64,000 bases of DNA. Origin: Pseudomonadota bacterium. GTDB lineage: Bacteria; Pseudomonadota; Alphaproteobacteria; Rhizobiales; Rhizobiaceae. Positions 33,356-42,435 of the stretch are shown piece after piece (within the stretch, counting starts at the first letter, position 1; every line of letters starts with the position of its first letter). Below the pieces are notes generated by a model. The model did not search any database. It was not told the DNA's origin and worked only from the letters and a program-made list of their open reading frames with translations. The translations under genes and the position numbers were made by a program. Location of the stretch: positions 1 to 64,000 of the forward strand of contig JAEWLS010000045.1 of the NCBI GenBank assembly GCA_023457435.1, written 5' to 3'.

Positions 33356-33724
33356 TCACGCGCGTCGCTTCGCCGGCTTCACCTTCTTCTCCTTCGGCGG
33401 CATCGGGCCGACGACGGCGAGGCAGGTCGAAATCCAGTCCCTCAGCGCAGCGTCGTCGAGAACGGCGGCGTCGACATTGACGAACCCCTTCATCTCCCGT
33501 CCGCCCATCAGCATGGCGCCGGCGCCCGGCCTCTGCTGGGCGGCCGCATAACCGTCCGTGCCGACGCGGGCGAGCATGTCGCCATTCTTCATGACCGCCA
33601 CCAGCATGTTTCCGTGCAGGGTGAAGCAGAGGCCGCCCATCATGCGGATCTCCGACAGGCCGGGCAGGGTGCCGATCTCGGCGCGGATGCGGTCGGCAAG
33701 GTCTGCGGCGCGGGGATCGGGCAT
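33356..33724 (-). CDS. TfoX N-terminal domain protein
   Basis: A 122-residue protein with the TfoX/Sxy N-terminal domain: LADRIRAEIGTLPGLSEIRM, MGGLCFTLHGNMLVAVMKNG, MLARVGTDG, then MKGFVNV. In enterics Sxy helps competence genes, but the short alphaproteobacterial members have no known role. A lysine-rich tail (PPKEKKVKPAKRRA) follows. ATG 33722-33724 has GGAG upstream. Monocistronic. Confidence 0.87.
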   Translation of the reverse strand: MPDPRAADLADRIRAEIGTLPGLSEIRMMGGLCFTLHGNMLVAVMKNGDMLARVGTDGYAAAQQRPGAGAMLMGGREMKGFVNVDAAVLDDAALRDWISTCLAVVGPMPPKEKKVKPAKRRA

Positions 33725-33880
33725 GACGCGGACTCCATCGGTTCCGCACTGTCGCACCGGCGGATTCGCCGGCAATGCTGCCTTGCTATCAGGGAGGTGA
33801 TTTGAATTGACAGGGAACCTGATTTCCCCGTGAATATCGGCGCGCTCTTGAGGAGGAGCGTGCAACCGGAGGAGATCGAA

Positions 33881-35425
33881 ATGAGCAGAATGGCGCTTCT
33901 TGCCGGCGCGGCCGCACTATCCCTCGGCGCCGTGGGCCAGGCCACGATTGCCGACGCTCAGGAGGGCAGCGCAGAGAAATGCGCTGCCGCGACAGGACTG
34001 CAGCTGCCGGGATCGGACCTGAAGACGGCGAGCGCCGTTCACGTGACGGACAAGGGCCCGGCGCATTGCCTTGTCAGCGGCTCGTTCGAACACCGGACCG
34101 GCGCGGACGGCAAGCCTTACAAGATCGGTTTCGCCATCGCGCTCCCCGATGCCTGGCAGGGCCGCTTCCTCGTCCAGGGCGGCGGCGGACTGAACGGCGT
34201 GGTGCGGCCGCCGGTCGGCGACGTCGGCACCGGCGCCGACAACGCGCTGGCGCGCGGTTTCGCCGTCATCTCCCACGACAGCGGACATCAGGGCGAGCCG
34301 TGGGACGGGTCGTTCAAGGCGGACCAGATCGCGACGCTGAACTTCGCCGGCTGGTCGGTGGAAAAGGTTGCGGCGGCAGGCAAGGGGCTCGTCGACGCCT
34401 ATTATCGACGCGCCGCCGACAAGTCGTATTTTGCCGGCTGCTCGACCGGCGGCCGGGAGGGCCTCGCCTCCGCCCAGCGCTTTCCGCTGATCTTCGACGG
34501 TATCATCGTCGGCGCACCGGCGATGCGCACCAGCCGCTCCAACATGTCGCTGGCGCAGAAGACCGTCGCGATGAACCGCATCTCGCAGAAGGCGGCCGAT
34601 GGCACGCCCGATCGTTCCACGGCGTTCAGCGACGCCGACCGCGACCTGATCATGCAGGGCATTCTGAAGGCCTGCGACGGCCTCGACGGGCTGGAAGACG
34701 GCATGATCCAGAATACCGCCGCCTGCACGTTCGACCCGAAGACGCTGGTCTGCGGCGGCGACAAGACCAATGCCTGCTTGACGCCTGAACAGGTGGACGT
34801 GGTGGCCCAGACCTTCGCGCCTTCGCTCGACGCCTCCGGCCGTCCGGCCTATGTGGGCTTCCCCTTCGACACAGGCGTGATGAGCAAGACGGACCCGATT
34901 CCCGGCCTGATGCGCTTCGACGACGAGCGCAATCGGCAGTTCAAGAACCACGCGATGGAGTTCGACGTCGACGCCGCGGTCGAGCGCGCCGACATCGCGG
35001 ACCCCCAGCAGCGGCTTATCAACGTCGACCAATGGACCGATCTGAGCTCGTTCGCCGCCGACGGCAACAAGATCCTCTTCTTTCACGGCATGAGCGATCC
35101 GTGGTTCTCGGCCAACGACACGATCGACTTCTTCGGCCGCGTCGCCAAGGGCACCAAAACGAGCATGCCGATGGAGGACTGGACCAAGCTCTATTTGGTG
35201 CCGGGCATGGCACATTGCAGCGGCGGTCCGGCCAGCCTCGACAAGTTCGACCTGCTTTCCGAGCTGGTCGACTGGGTGGAGAAGGGCGAGGCGCCGCAGA
35301 GTGTGGCAGCGACGGGATCGGCATTCGCAGGCCGCTCTCGCCCGCTCTGCCCCCATCCGTCCTACGCGCACTACAAGGGCACGGGCGACGTGAACGACGC
35401 CGCCAGCTTCGAGTGCCGCCAGTAG
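33881..35425 (+). CDS. Tannase/feruloyl esterase family exported esterase
   Basis: A 514-residue secreted hydrolase. Signal peptide of about 24 residues ending TIADAQE. Nucleophile S188 in FAGCSTGGREG, acid in FHGMSDPWFSA, histidine in VPGMAHCSGGP; the cysteines next to serine and histidine form the disulfide typical of the tannase family. It likely hydrolyses plant phenolic esters (gallate, ferulate or similar) in the periplasm or outside. ATG 33881 has GGAGGAG upstream. Single gene. Confidence 0.88.
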   Translation: MSRMALLAGAAALSLGAVGQATIADAQEGSAEKCAAATGLQLPGSDLKTASAVHVTDKGPAHCLVSGSFEHRTGADGKPYKIGFAIALPDAWQGRFLVQGGGGLNGVVRPPVGDVGTGADNALARGFAVISHDSGHQGEPWDGSFKADQIATLNFAGWSVEKVAAAGKGLVDAYYRRAADKSYFAGCSTGGREGLASAQRFPLIFDGIIVGAPAMRTSRSNMSLAQKTVAMNRISQKAADGTPDRSTAFSDADRDLIMQGILKACDGLDGLEDGMIQNTAACTFDPKTLVCGGDKTNACLTPEQVDVVAQTFAPSLDASGRPAYVGFPFDTGVMSKTDPIPGLMRFDDERNRQFKNHAMEFDVDAAVERADIADPQQRLINVDQWTDLSSFAADGNKILFFHGMSDPWFSANDTIDFFGRVAKGTKTSMPMEDWTKLYLVPGMAHCSGGPASLDKFDLLSELVDWVEKGEAPQSVAATGSAFAGRSRPLCPHPSYAHYKGTGDVNDAASFECRQ

Positions 35426-35480
35426 CACGACCGCGCTGACGGGCATTCCGTTTGCGTCTGCGTCGTGGCATGGAGCGGCC

Positions 35481-36332
35481 ATGCAGGACGCAGACGCACC
35501 CACCAACGGCGAGGCCGCCGCTTCCGCCGGGCCGGCGATCGTGCTCGTCGAGCCGCAGCTCGGCGAGAACATCGGCATGGTGGCGCGCGCCATGGCCAAT
35601 TTCGGCCTGTCGGAGCTGCGGCTCGTCAACCCGCGCGACGGGTGGCCGAACGAGGCGGCCCGCGCCACGGCGAGCCGCGCCGACCATGTGATCGACGGCG
35701 CCAGGCTGTTCACGACGACCGCCGAGGCTATCGCCGACCTGCAGCTCGTGTTCGCGACCACGGCGCGGCAGCGCGACAACTTCAAGCCGGTGAAGGGCCC
35801 CGTCGAGGCCGGCCGCGACCTTCGCGTCGCCGCGCGCGACGGGCGCCGCGCCGGCATCCTGTTCGGCCGCGAGCGCTTCGGCCTCTACAATGACGAGGTG
35901 GCGCTGGCCGACGCCATCGTGACCTTCCCCGTCGACCCGACCTTCGCGTCGCTGAACATCGCACAGGCGGTGCTGCTCATGTCCTACGAGTGGCGCAAGG
36001 CCGGGCAGGCACGGGAGGAGGACACGGTCTTCACAGGCCCCGAGTTCATGCCGGCCGAGCGGCAGCATGTTCTCGGCCTGCTCGACCATCTCGAGCAGGC
36101 GCTCGACGCGCGCGGCTACTTCCGCCCCGCCGCTAAGAAGCCCAAGATGCTCGACAATCTGCGCGCCGTGCTGGTCCGGGCGGAATTCACGGAGGCGGAG
36201 GTCAAGGTGCTGCGCGGCGTCGTGGCGTCGCTCGACTATTTCTCGCCGAAGGAGCCGCGCGGGGCGGGCTATCCCGAACGCAAGGCCAGGGCCGACCGCG
36301 ACGCCGGCTCCAGCCGCGGCGAGGATGAATGA
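35481..36332 (+). CDS. trmJ: tRNA (cytidine/uridine 2'-O) methyltransferase TrmJ-like
   Basis: A 283-residue SPOUT methyltransferase: AIVLVEPQLGENIGMVARAM and LRLVNPRDGWPN at the start, GILFGRERFGLYNDEVALAD in the knotted SAM site, then PSFASLNIAQAV-type ending (here DPTFASLNIAQAVLLMSYEW). It probably methylates tRNA position 32. The C-terminal helical region and a charged tail are normal. Its stop overlaps the murI ATG by 4 bp. Confidence 0.88.
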   Translation: MQDADAPTNGEAAASAGPAIVLVEPQLGENIGMVARAMANFGLSELRLVNPRDGWPNEAARATASRADHVIDGARLFTTTAEAIADLQLVFATTARQRDNFKPVKGPVEAGRDLRVAARDGRRAGILFGRERFGLYNDEVALADAIVTFPVDPTFASLNIAQAVLLMSYEWRKAGQAREEDTVFTGPEFMPAERQHVLGLLDHLEQALDARGYFRPAAKKPKMLDNLRAVLVRAEFTEAEVKVLRGVVASLDYFSPKEPRGAGYPERKARADRDAGSSRGEDE

Positions 36333-37108
36333 GCCGGCCGGTCCTCGTCTTCGATTCGGGCATCGGCGGGCTGACGGTGCTGCGCGAGGCGCGTGTGCTG
36401 ATGCCGGGGCGCCGCTTCGTCTACGTGGCAGACGATGCGGGCTTTCCTTACGGCGACTGGGAGGAGCGGGCGCTCTCCGAGCGGATCGTCGGGCTGTTCC
36501 GCACGCTCATCGCCGAGCACCGGCCTGAAATCGTCGTCGTCGCCTGCAACACCGCCTCGACCATCGTGCTTCCCGACCTGAGGGTGGCATTTCCGGACAC
36601 CCCATTCGTCGGCACGGTGCCGGCGATCAAGCCGGCGGCGGAGCGGACCCGGTCCGGTCTCGTCTCGGTGCTCGGTACGCCGGGGACCGTCGCGCGGCAG
36701 TATACGCGCGATCTGATCGCCAGCTGGGCGCAGAAGTGCCACGTGCGGCTGGTGGGCAGCAGCCGGCTCGCGGCGCTGGCCGAGACCTACATGCGCGAAG
36801 GGTTCGTCGACGAGGAAGCCGTTCGCGCCGAGATCGCACCGTGCTTCGTCGAGATGGATGGGCGCCGCACCGACATCGTCGTGCTTGCCTGCACGCACTA
36901 TCCGTTCCTCGTGAACCGCATGCGCAAGACGGCGCCCTGGCCGGTCGACTGGATCGATCCGGCCGAGGCGATCGCGCGCCGCGCGCTCTCGCTGCTGCCG
37001 GCGGAAGTCGCAGCGGAAGAGGGCGCCGACGCCGCGATCTTCACCTCCGGCAGGCCGGACGAGACATTGCGCCGCCTCGTCCGCGGATTCGGGCTGACCG
37101 CGGCCTAG
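36329..37108 (+). CDS. murI: Glutamate racemase
   Basis: A 259-residue enzyme that makes D-glutamate for peptidoglycan. The two catalytic cysteines are C73 in VVACNTAST and C188 in VLACTHYPF; FDSGIGGLTVLRE is the typical start. Translationally coupled to trmJ (ATGA). Convergent with nhaA, whose stop overlaps by 4 bp; no terminator is visible between them. Confidence 0.94.
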   Translation: MSRPVLVFDSGIGGLTVLREARVLMPGRRFVYVADDAGFPYGDWEERALSERIVGLFRTLIAEHRPEIVVVACNTASTIVLPDLRVAFPDTPFVGTVPAIKPAAERTRSGLVSVLGTPGTVARQYTRDLIASWAQKCHVRLVGSSRLAALAETYMREGFVDEEAVRAEIAPCFVEMDGRRTDIVVLACTHYPFLVNRMRKTAPWPVDWIDPAEAIARRALSLLPAEVAAEEGADAAIFTSGRPDETLRRLVRGFGLTAA

Positions 37109-38307
37109 AAGGCGCGCGCCTCGGCGCCGCCCGGACGCGGGCTGAGCAGGAGTACGATCGAGCCGAGGATGGCCGCAATCAGCGAGCCGAGCAGGATTCC
37201 GATCTTCACTTCGTCCTGAAGCGCGACGTTGTCGGGAAACGCCAACAGCCCGATGAACAGGCTCATGGTGAAGCCGATTCCGCACAGCAGCGACACGCCA
37301 AGCACGTGTAGCGGGGCTGCGTTTGCCGGCGCGTCGGCCCAGCCCATCCAGATCGCCAGCTTGACCGTGCCGAACACGCCGACGAGCTTGCCGACGACCA
37401 GGCCCCCCGCGACCCCGAGGGTCAGCGTATCCGTCAGGGCCGACGCGTCGACCCCGCTCAGCGACACGCCGGCATTGGCGAAGCCGAAGATCGGGATGAT
37501 CAGGAACGGCACCACCTTCGCCAGCGAATGCTCGAGACTGTGGAGAGGCGAGGTGGCGAGATCGTCGAGATCTCCGCCTTTCGACGGAACGATGGGTATG
37601 GTCAGCGCCAGCGCGACGCCGGCAATCGTCGCATGCACGCCCGATTGAAGGACGAAGAACCACAGCACGGCGCCAAGCACGAGGTAAGGCAGGAGGTTTC
37701 GCACGCCAGTGCGATTCATGGCGACAAGCGCCGCCAGAACGACCGCTGCGCCGGCGAGCGCCCAAAGCGCAAGGTTTGCCGTGTAGAACACGGCGATAAT
37801 CATCACGGCCCCGAGGTCGTCGATGATCGCCAGCGCGGTAAGGAACACCTTCATCGACGCCGGGACGCGGTTGCCGAACAGGGACAGAACGCCGAGCGCG
37901 AACGCGATGTCGGTGGCGGTGGGAATCGCCCAGCCGCGGATGACCTCGCCATTCCCCCAATTCAGCGCGGCGAAGATCAGCGCCGGCACCGCCATGCCGC
38001 CCGCTGCGCCGATGCCGGGAAGGACGCGGCGCGGCCAGGTCGAGAGCTGCCCGTCGACGAACTCGCGCTTGATCTCCAGCCCGACCAGCAGGAAGAACAC
38101 CGCCATCAGGCCGTCGTTGATCCAGTGGCCGATGCTGAGCGGACCGACGTAGGTGTGCAGGGTTTCGAAATAGGGGTCGGCCAGCGGCGAGTTGGCGACG
38201 ATCAGGGCGAGCGCGGCGGCCGCCATCAGAACAATGCCGCCCGACGCCTCGCTGTCGATGAAGGTGCGGAAGAGGGACTTGCGGGCGGGGGAGTTGTAAG
38301 CCGTCAT
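37105..38307 (-). CDS. nhaA: Na+/H+ antiporter NhaA
   Basis: A 400-residue inner-membrane antiporter with about 12 hydrophobic segments. Ion-binding aspartates are in AIIDDLGAVMII, and PTATDIAFALGVLSLFGNR precedes them, both typical. It exports sodium for protons and supports pH and salt tolerance. Starts MTAYNSPARKSLFRTFIDSE. Divergent from the P450, with 195 bp between; an inverted repeat (gcgctgg/ccagcgc near 38330) lies there, without clear meaning. Confidence 0.94.
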   Translation of the reverse strand: MTAYNSPARKSLFRTFIDSEASGGIVLMAAAALALIVANSPLADPYFETLHTYVGPLSIGHWINDGLMAVFFLLVGLEIKREFVDGQLSTWPRRVLPGIGAAGGMAVPALIFAALNWGNGEVIRGWAIPTATDIAFALGVLSLFGNRVPASMKVFLTALAIIDDLGAVMIIAVFYTANLALWALAGAAVVLAALVAMNRTGVRNLLPYLVLGAVLWFFVLQSGVHATIAGVALALTIPIVPSKGGDLDDLATSPLHSLEHSLAKVVPFLIIPIFGFANAGVSLSGVDASALTDTLTLGVAGGLVVGKLVGVFGTVKLAIWMGWADAPANAAPLHVLGVSLLCGIGFTMSLFIGLLAFPDNVALQDEVKIGILLGSLIAAILGSIVLLLSPRPGGAEARAF

Positions 38308-38502
38308 GCGATGTCTCTGACAGGAAAGCGCGCTGGCGGCCCGACCAGCGCGATCCTGCCGCCCGCTTCGCGGGCGACACCCTACGCCGTCTATGGCATC
38401 GATCCGCGACGCAAGGCAACCGCATCGGGTGCGGCAAAGGCGTGCGTGCCGGCGACCGATTTGGTAGGCTCAGGTTGGGCGCGGACTCAACAGGAGACCT
38501 CA

Positions 38503-39720
38503 GTGGACGTTTCGGGGCTGGACGTCGTCTCACCGACCTTTCACGCCAACCCATTCCCGACGCTCGCCCGTCTCCGTACGGCTGGCGCCGTGGTGCGCAT
38601 GAAGCTGCCGATCCTGGGAACCATCTGGCTCGCCACCACGCACGAGGCGTGCGCTGCCCTGCTCAAGGATCACGCGAGCTTCGTGCGCGATCCGGGAAAC
38701 GCCGGCAGCAGGACCCAGGAGCGCGTGCTCCGCTTCCTGCCGCGCACGATCAAGGCCTTGGCGCTGAATATGCTCAGCCTCGACGATCCGGAGCACCGGC
38801 GGTTGCGGCGCATTGTCGACGACGTGTTCCAGCGCCGCAGCATCGAGGCGCTGAGGCCGATGATCGCTGCTTCCGCCGACAAACTGCTCGACCGGATGGA
38901 GGGGAAAGCCAATGCCGACCTTCTCGAGGAATATTGCCGCGATCTCCCCCTGTCGGTGATCTGCGCCATGCTCGGCCTGCCCGAGCGCGACCACGAATGG
39001 TTCAAGCGCTGGCTCGGAGGCCTGAAAGACACCGCCAATATCGGCGCGGTGCTGCGCGCAGTGCCGGGCGTGATCGGCATAGTGCGCTATCTCAAGCGCA
39101 TTGCACGGCCGGGAAGCGACGCCCATCCGCAAGGGCTCGTCGCGACGCTGCGCGACACGGAGATCGAAGGCGAGAGACTCACCGAGGATGAAGTCGTCTC
39201 AATGGTCTTCCTGCTCTTCGGGGCCGGCCAGGAGACGACGACCCATCTGCTCGCAACCGGCCTGTTCGAACTGCTTTCGCGCCCCGATCAGCTCGACAGG
39301 CTGCGTGCCGACGCAACACTGTTTCCGACGGCAGTGGAGGAATGTCTCCGCCACGTCTCGCCGATACAGATCACAAAGCCGCGCTTCGCCGTGCGCGATA
39401 TGTGCTGGCAGGGCGTCGAGTTGAAGCGGGGCGACATGCTGGCGGCGTTTCTCGCCGCCGCGAACGCCGACCCTGCGAAGTTCGAGCGGCCGGAGATCTT
39501 CGACGTGTCCCGGCATCCGAATCCGCATCTGTCGTTCGGTACCGGGGTCCACTTCTGCCTCGGCTTCCAGCTTGCCCGGGCCGAGGCCGCGATCGGACTC
39601 GAACGCCTGATCGCGCGCTTTCCCCATCTGCGGCTTGCACGGCCGCCGACCGAGATCATCTGGCGCAAGCGTCTTGGAATTCGAGCGCTGGCCGCGCTGC
39701 CGGTGACGCTCGCCGCCTAG
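38503..39720 (+). CDS. Cytochrome P450
   Basis: A 405-residue soluble bacterial P450. Heme ligand C352 in FGTGVHFCLG, I-helix oxygen site LFGAGQETTTHL, and K-helix E-x-x-R in VEECLRHVSP (ECLR). The start is GTG 38503, with CAGGAG eight bases upstream; the frame stays open far upstream by chance. Substrate unknown. No ferredoxin or dedicated reductase is adjacent, so it depends on redox partners encoded elsewhere. Confidence 0.92.
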   Translation: MDVSGLDVVSPTFHANPFPTLARLRTAGAVVRMKLPILGTIWLATTHEACAALLKDHASFVRDPGNAGSRTQERVLRFLPRTIKALALNMLSLDDPEHRRLRRIVDDVFQRRSIEALRPMIAASADKLLDRMEGKANADLLEEYCRDLPLSVICAMLGLPERDHEWFKRWLGGLKDTANIGAVLRAVPGVIGIVRYLKRIARPGSDAHPQGLVATLRDTEIEGERLTEDEVVSMVFLLFGAGQETTTHLLATGLFELLSRPDQLDRLRADATLFPTAVEECLRHVSPIQITKPRFAVRDMCWQGVELKRGDMLAAFLAAANADPAKFERPEIFDVSRHPNPHLSFGTGVHFCLGFQLARAEAAIGLERLIARFPHLRLARPPTEIIWRKRLGIRALAALPVTLAA

Positions 39721-39730
39721 CCCACATGCG

Positions 39731-39759
39731 TTGACAAACGGGGGCATGTGGCATATCTC
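39731..39759 (+). promoter_or_regulatory. Sigma-70-type promoter of rpsD
   Basis: Perfect -35 TTGACA (39731-39736), a 17-bp spacer, and -10 TATCTC (39754-39759). It lies 175 bp before the rpsD start, leaving room for a leader where S4 or other control could act. Confidence 0.7.
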
Positions 39760-39933
39760 GCCGCCAGTCGCCGGGCCGCAATGTCCGGCGACATCTTTTG
39801 ACGTGTCCCGTGGGCCTTTCCGCAAAGCGTGCGTGGAAGACCCTGTCAGGCTCCCGAAAATGGAGCCAGAGGAGGGCGCGTTTCCTTCGCCCGGAACGCG
39901 AGGTTTCGGGCGCAACCTGTTGAAGGGAATGCG

Positions 39934-40551
39934 ATGAGCAAGCGCGAATCCGCGAAGTACAAGATCGACCGCCGCCTTGGCGAGAACCTCTGGGGCCGCC
40001 CCAAGTCGCCGGTCAACAAGCGTGAATACGGTCCCGGCCAGCACGGCCAGCGCCGCAAGGGCAAGATGTCCGATTTCGGCCTGCAGCTGCGCGCGAAGCA
40101 GAAGCTGAAGGGCTATTACGGCGATATCTCCGAGAAGCAGTTCCGCAAGACCTACGAAGAGGCGAACCGCCGCAAGGGCGACACGCCGGACAACTTGATC
40201 GCGCTGCTCGAGTCGCGTCTAGACGCGATCGTCTATCGCGCCAAGTTCGTGCCGACCATCTGGGCCGCCCGTCAGTTCGTCAACCACGGCCACGTGAACG
40301 TCAACGGCGTGCGCACGAACATCGGCTCGTACCGCTGCAAGCCGGGCGACGTCATCGAGGTGCGCGAGAAGTCGAAGCAGCTCGTATCGGTGCTGGAATC
40401 GGTGCAGCTCGCCGAGCGCGACGTGCCCGACTACATCGACGCCGACCACACCAAGATGAAGGCCACCTTCACCCGCGCTCCGGGCCTGTCCGACGTGCCG
40501 TACGCGGTGCAGATGGAGCCGAACCTCGTGGTCGAGTTCTACTCGCGTTGA
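39934..40551 (+). CDS. rpsD: 30S ribosomal protein S4
   Basis: A 205-residue S4, full length. It starts MSKRESAKYKIDRRLGENLW and has REYGPGQHGQRRKGKMSDFG, the S4 domain FVNHGHVNVNGVRTNIGSYR, and the typical end VVEFYSR. It binds 16S rRNA early in small-subunit assembly. Here it is a single gene, away from the alpha operon, as is usual in Rhizobiales. ATG 39934 follows AAGGGA. Confidence 0.97.
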   Translation: MSKRESAKYKIDRRLGENLWGRPKSPVNKREYGPGQHGQRRKGKMSDFGLQLRAKQKLKGYYGDISEKQFRKTYEEANRRKGDTPDNLIALLESRLDAIVYRAKFVPTIWAARQFVNHGHVNVNGVRTNIGSYRCKPGDVIEVREKSKQLVSVLESVQLAERDVPDYIDADHTKMKATFTRAPGLSDVPYAVQMEPNLVVEFYSR

Positions 40552-40576
40552 TCCGAGACGCGAGCTAGCTTGCAAG

Positions 40577-40600
40577 AAGCCGCCTACGGGCGGCTTTTTC
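40577..40600 (+). terminator. Rho-independent terminator of rpsD
   Basis: AAGCCGCC (40577-40584), loop TACG, GGCGGCTT (40589-40596), then TTT. It stands 25 bp after the rpsD stop and 26 bp before glsA. Confidence 0.92.
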
Positions 40601-40625
40601 GTCTCTGCCGCCCGGAGGCCGGTCC

Positions 40626-41555
40626 ATGAACGAGTTGCAGACCCTCGTCGAGGACATCCATCGCGACATCAAGGCGCGCGTCGAGCGCGGCAAGGTGGCG
40701 AGCTACATCCCGCAGCTCGCGGCCGTCGATCCGGCCCATTTCGGCATCGCGATCACCACCATCGACCGCCGGCAGTATGTCGCCGGCGACGCCGAGGTGC
40801 CGTTCTCGATCCAGAGCATCTCCAAGGTCTTTACGCTGACCATGGCGCTCGGCACGGTCGGCGACCGGCTGTGGAACCGCGTCGGGCGCGAGCCTTCCGG
40901 CACCGCGTTCAACTCGATCATGCAGCTCGAGCGCGAGCAGGGCAAACCGCGCAACCCGTTCATCAACGCCGGCGCGATCGTCGTCGCCGACACGCTGCTC
41001 GCCAACCACCAGCCCAAGGAGGTGATCGGCGAGATCGTCCAGTTCGTGCGGTTCCTGGCTGGCGACGAATCGATCGTCATCGACCAGAAGGTGGCGAAGT
41101 CCGAGGCCGAAACCGGCTTCCGCAATATCGCGCTGGCGCAGTTCATGCGCTCGTTCGGCAAGCTCGACCATGCGGCGGAACAGGTGCTCGGCGTCTATTT
41201 CCACCATTGCGCGCTGTCGATGTCGTGCAGGCAGCTGTCGCGCGCCGGGCTGTTCCTGGCGGCAGGCGGGCGCAATCCGGTCACCAACCGCACCGTGGTC
41301 GCGCCGGAGCGCGCGCGGCGCATCAACGCGCTGATGCTGATGTGCGGGCACTATGACGGCTCCGGCGACTTCGCCTACCGCGTCGGACTGCCGGGCAAGA
41401 GCGGGGTCGGCGGCGGCATCCTCGTCGTGGCGCCGGGCAGGGCGTCGGTCGCCGTTTGGTCGCCCGGGCTGAACGAAAATGGCAACTCGCTGCTCGGCTC
41501 GCACGCGCTGGAGGTGCTCGCGCAGCGCACCGGCTGGTCTATCTTTGGTGCCTGA
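40626..41555 (+). CDS. glsA: Glutaminase A
   Basis: A 309-residue serine-dependent beta-lactamase-fold glutaminase that converts glutamine to glutamate and ammonia. The S-x-x-K motif is S64-I-S-K67; further family marks are NPFINAGAIVVADTL, SYxxxCS-like YFHHCALSMSCRQLSRAGLF, and SGVGGGILVVAPG. Length matches the E. coli YbaS/YneH group. 16 bp before ttcA and co-directional, so perhaps one transcript. Confidence 0.93.
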   Translation: MNELQTLVEDIHRDIKARVERGKVASYIPQLAAVDPAHFGIAITTIDRRQYVAGDAEVPFSIQSISKVFTLTMALGTVGDRLWNRVGREPSGTAFNSIMQLEREQGKPRNPFINAGAIVVADTLLANHQPKEVIGEIVQFVRFLAGDESIVIDQKVAKSEAETGFRNIALAQFMRSFGKLDHAAEQVLGVYFHHCALSMSCRQLSRAGLFLAAGGRNPVTNRTVVAPERARRINALMLMCGHYDGSGDFAYRVGLPGKSGVGGGILVVAPGRASVAVWSPGLNENGNSLLGSHALEVLAQRTGWSIFGA

Positions 41556-41571
41556 GAGAGGCCTGCAATCG

Positions 41572-42435
41572 ATGAACATCGCCGTGACCGATCTTGAAGC
41601 CGAGGGCGGCACGCATCCGATGTTCCGGGCGGTGCCGTCGTCGGTCGAGTTCAACAAGCTGCGGAAGCGGCTGCTTCGGCAGACACGGGAGGCGATCGAC
41701 GGTTTCGGCATGGCGAGGCCGGGAGACCGGTGGCTGGTGGCGCTGTCAGGCGGCAAGGACTCCTACGGACTGCTGGCGCTGTTGCTCGACCTGAAGTGGC
41801 GCGGGATGCTGCCGGTCGAACTCATCGCCTGCAATCTTGACCAGGGGCAGCCGAATTTCCCGAAGCACGTCCTGCCGGACTACCTCGCCAGGCTCGGCGT
41901 GCCGCATCGCATCGAGTATCGCGACACCTACTCGATCGTCACCGACAAGATCGGCGAGGGCAAGACGTACTGCTCGCTCTGCTCGCGGCTGCGGCGCGGC
42001 CATCTTTACCGCGTGGCACGCGAGGAGGGCTGCGCGGCGCTGGTGCTCGGCCACCACCGCGAGGACATCCTGGAGACGTTCTTCATGAACCTCTTCCATG
42101 GCGGAAGGCTGGCGACCATGCCGCCGAAGCTTCTCAACGACGATGGCGACCTTCTGGTGCTCCGGCCGCTCGCCTACGCGGCGGAAGCGGACCTCGCGAA
42201 GCTGGCGGAGGCGATGGCGTTCCCGATCATCCCGTGCGACCTCTGCGGCTCGCAGGACGGGCTTCAGCGCAACGCGATGAAGGCGATGCTCGACGACATC
42301 GAGAGGCGAATGCCAGGCCGCAAGGAGACGATGATCCGCGCGCTTTCCAATTCGCGGCCCTCGCATCTTCTCGACAGGACGCTGTTCGACTTCGTGGGAC
42401 TGGCGCCGATGCCGGCGGCGCAGGCCGCCGAATGA
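41572..42435 (+). CDS. ttcA: tRNA 2-thiocytidine biosynthesis protein TtcA
   Basis: A 287-residue PP-loop ATPase that thiolates C32 of tRNA using an iron-sulfur cluster. PP-loop LSGGKDSYG at residues 58-66; cluster cysteines in TYCSLCSRLRRG and a later pair in IPCDLCGSQ; GHHREDILETFFMN is typical. ATG 41572 was chosen at MNIAVTDLEAEGG with GAGAGAGG upstream. Convergent with the MFS gene with no gap between stops. Confidence 0.94.
   Translation: MNIAVTDLEAEGGTHPMFRAVPSSVEFNKLRKRLLRQTREAIDGFGMARPGDRWLVALSGGKDSYGLLALLLDLKWRGMLPVELIACNLDQGQPNFPKHVLPDYLARLGVPHRIEYRDTYSIVTDKIGEGKTYCSLCSRLRRGHLYRVAREEGCAALVLGHHREDILETFFMNLFHGGRLATMPPKLLNDDGDLLVLRPLAYAAEADLAKLAEAMAFPIIPCDLCGSQDGLQRNAMKAMLDDIERRMPGRKETMIRALSNSRPSHLLDRTLFDFVGLAPMPAAQAAE

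Noticed and set aside
37528..38502. Long N-terminal extension of the P450 (open frame over nhaA)
   Set aside because: The extension is the antisense of nhaA and has no P450-like sequence; GTG 38503 has a good RBS and gives a normal length.
39829..39933. N-terminally extended ribosomal protein S4
   Set aside because: S4 starts at MSKRESAKYK with AAGGGA upstream; the extension has no match to S4 and would begin near the promoter.
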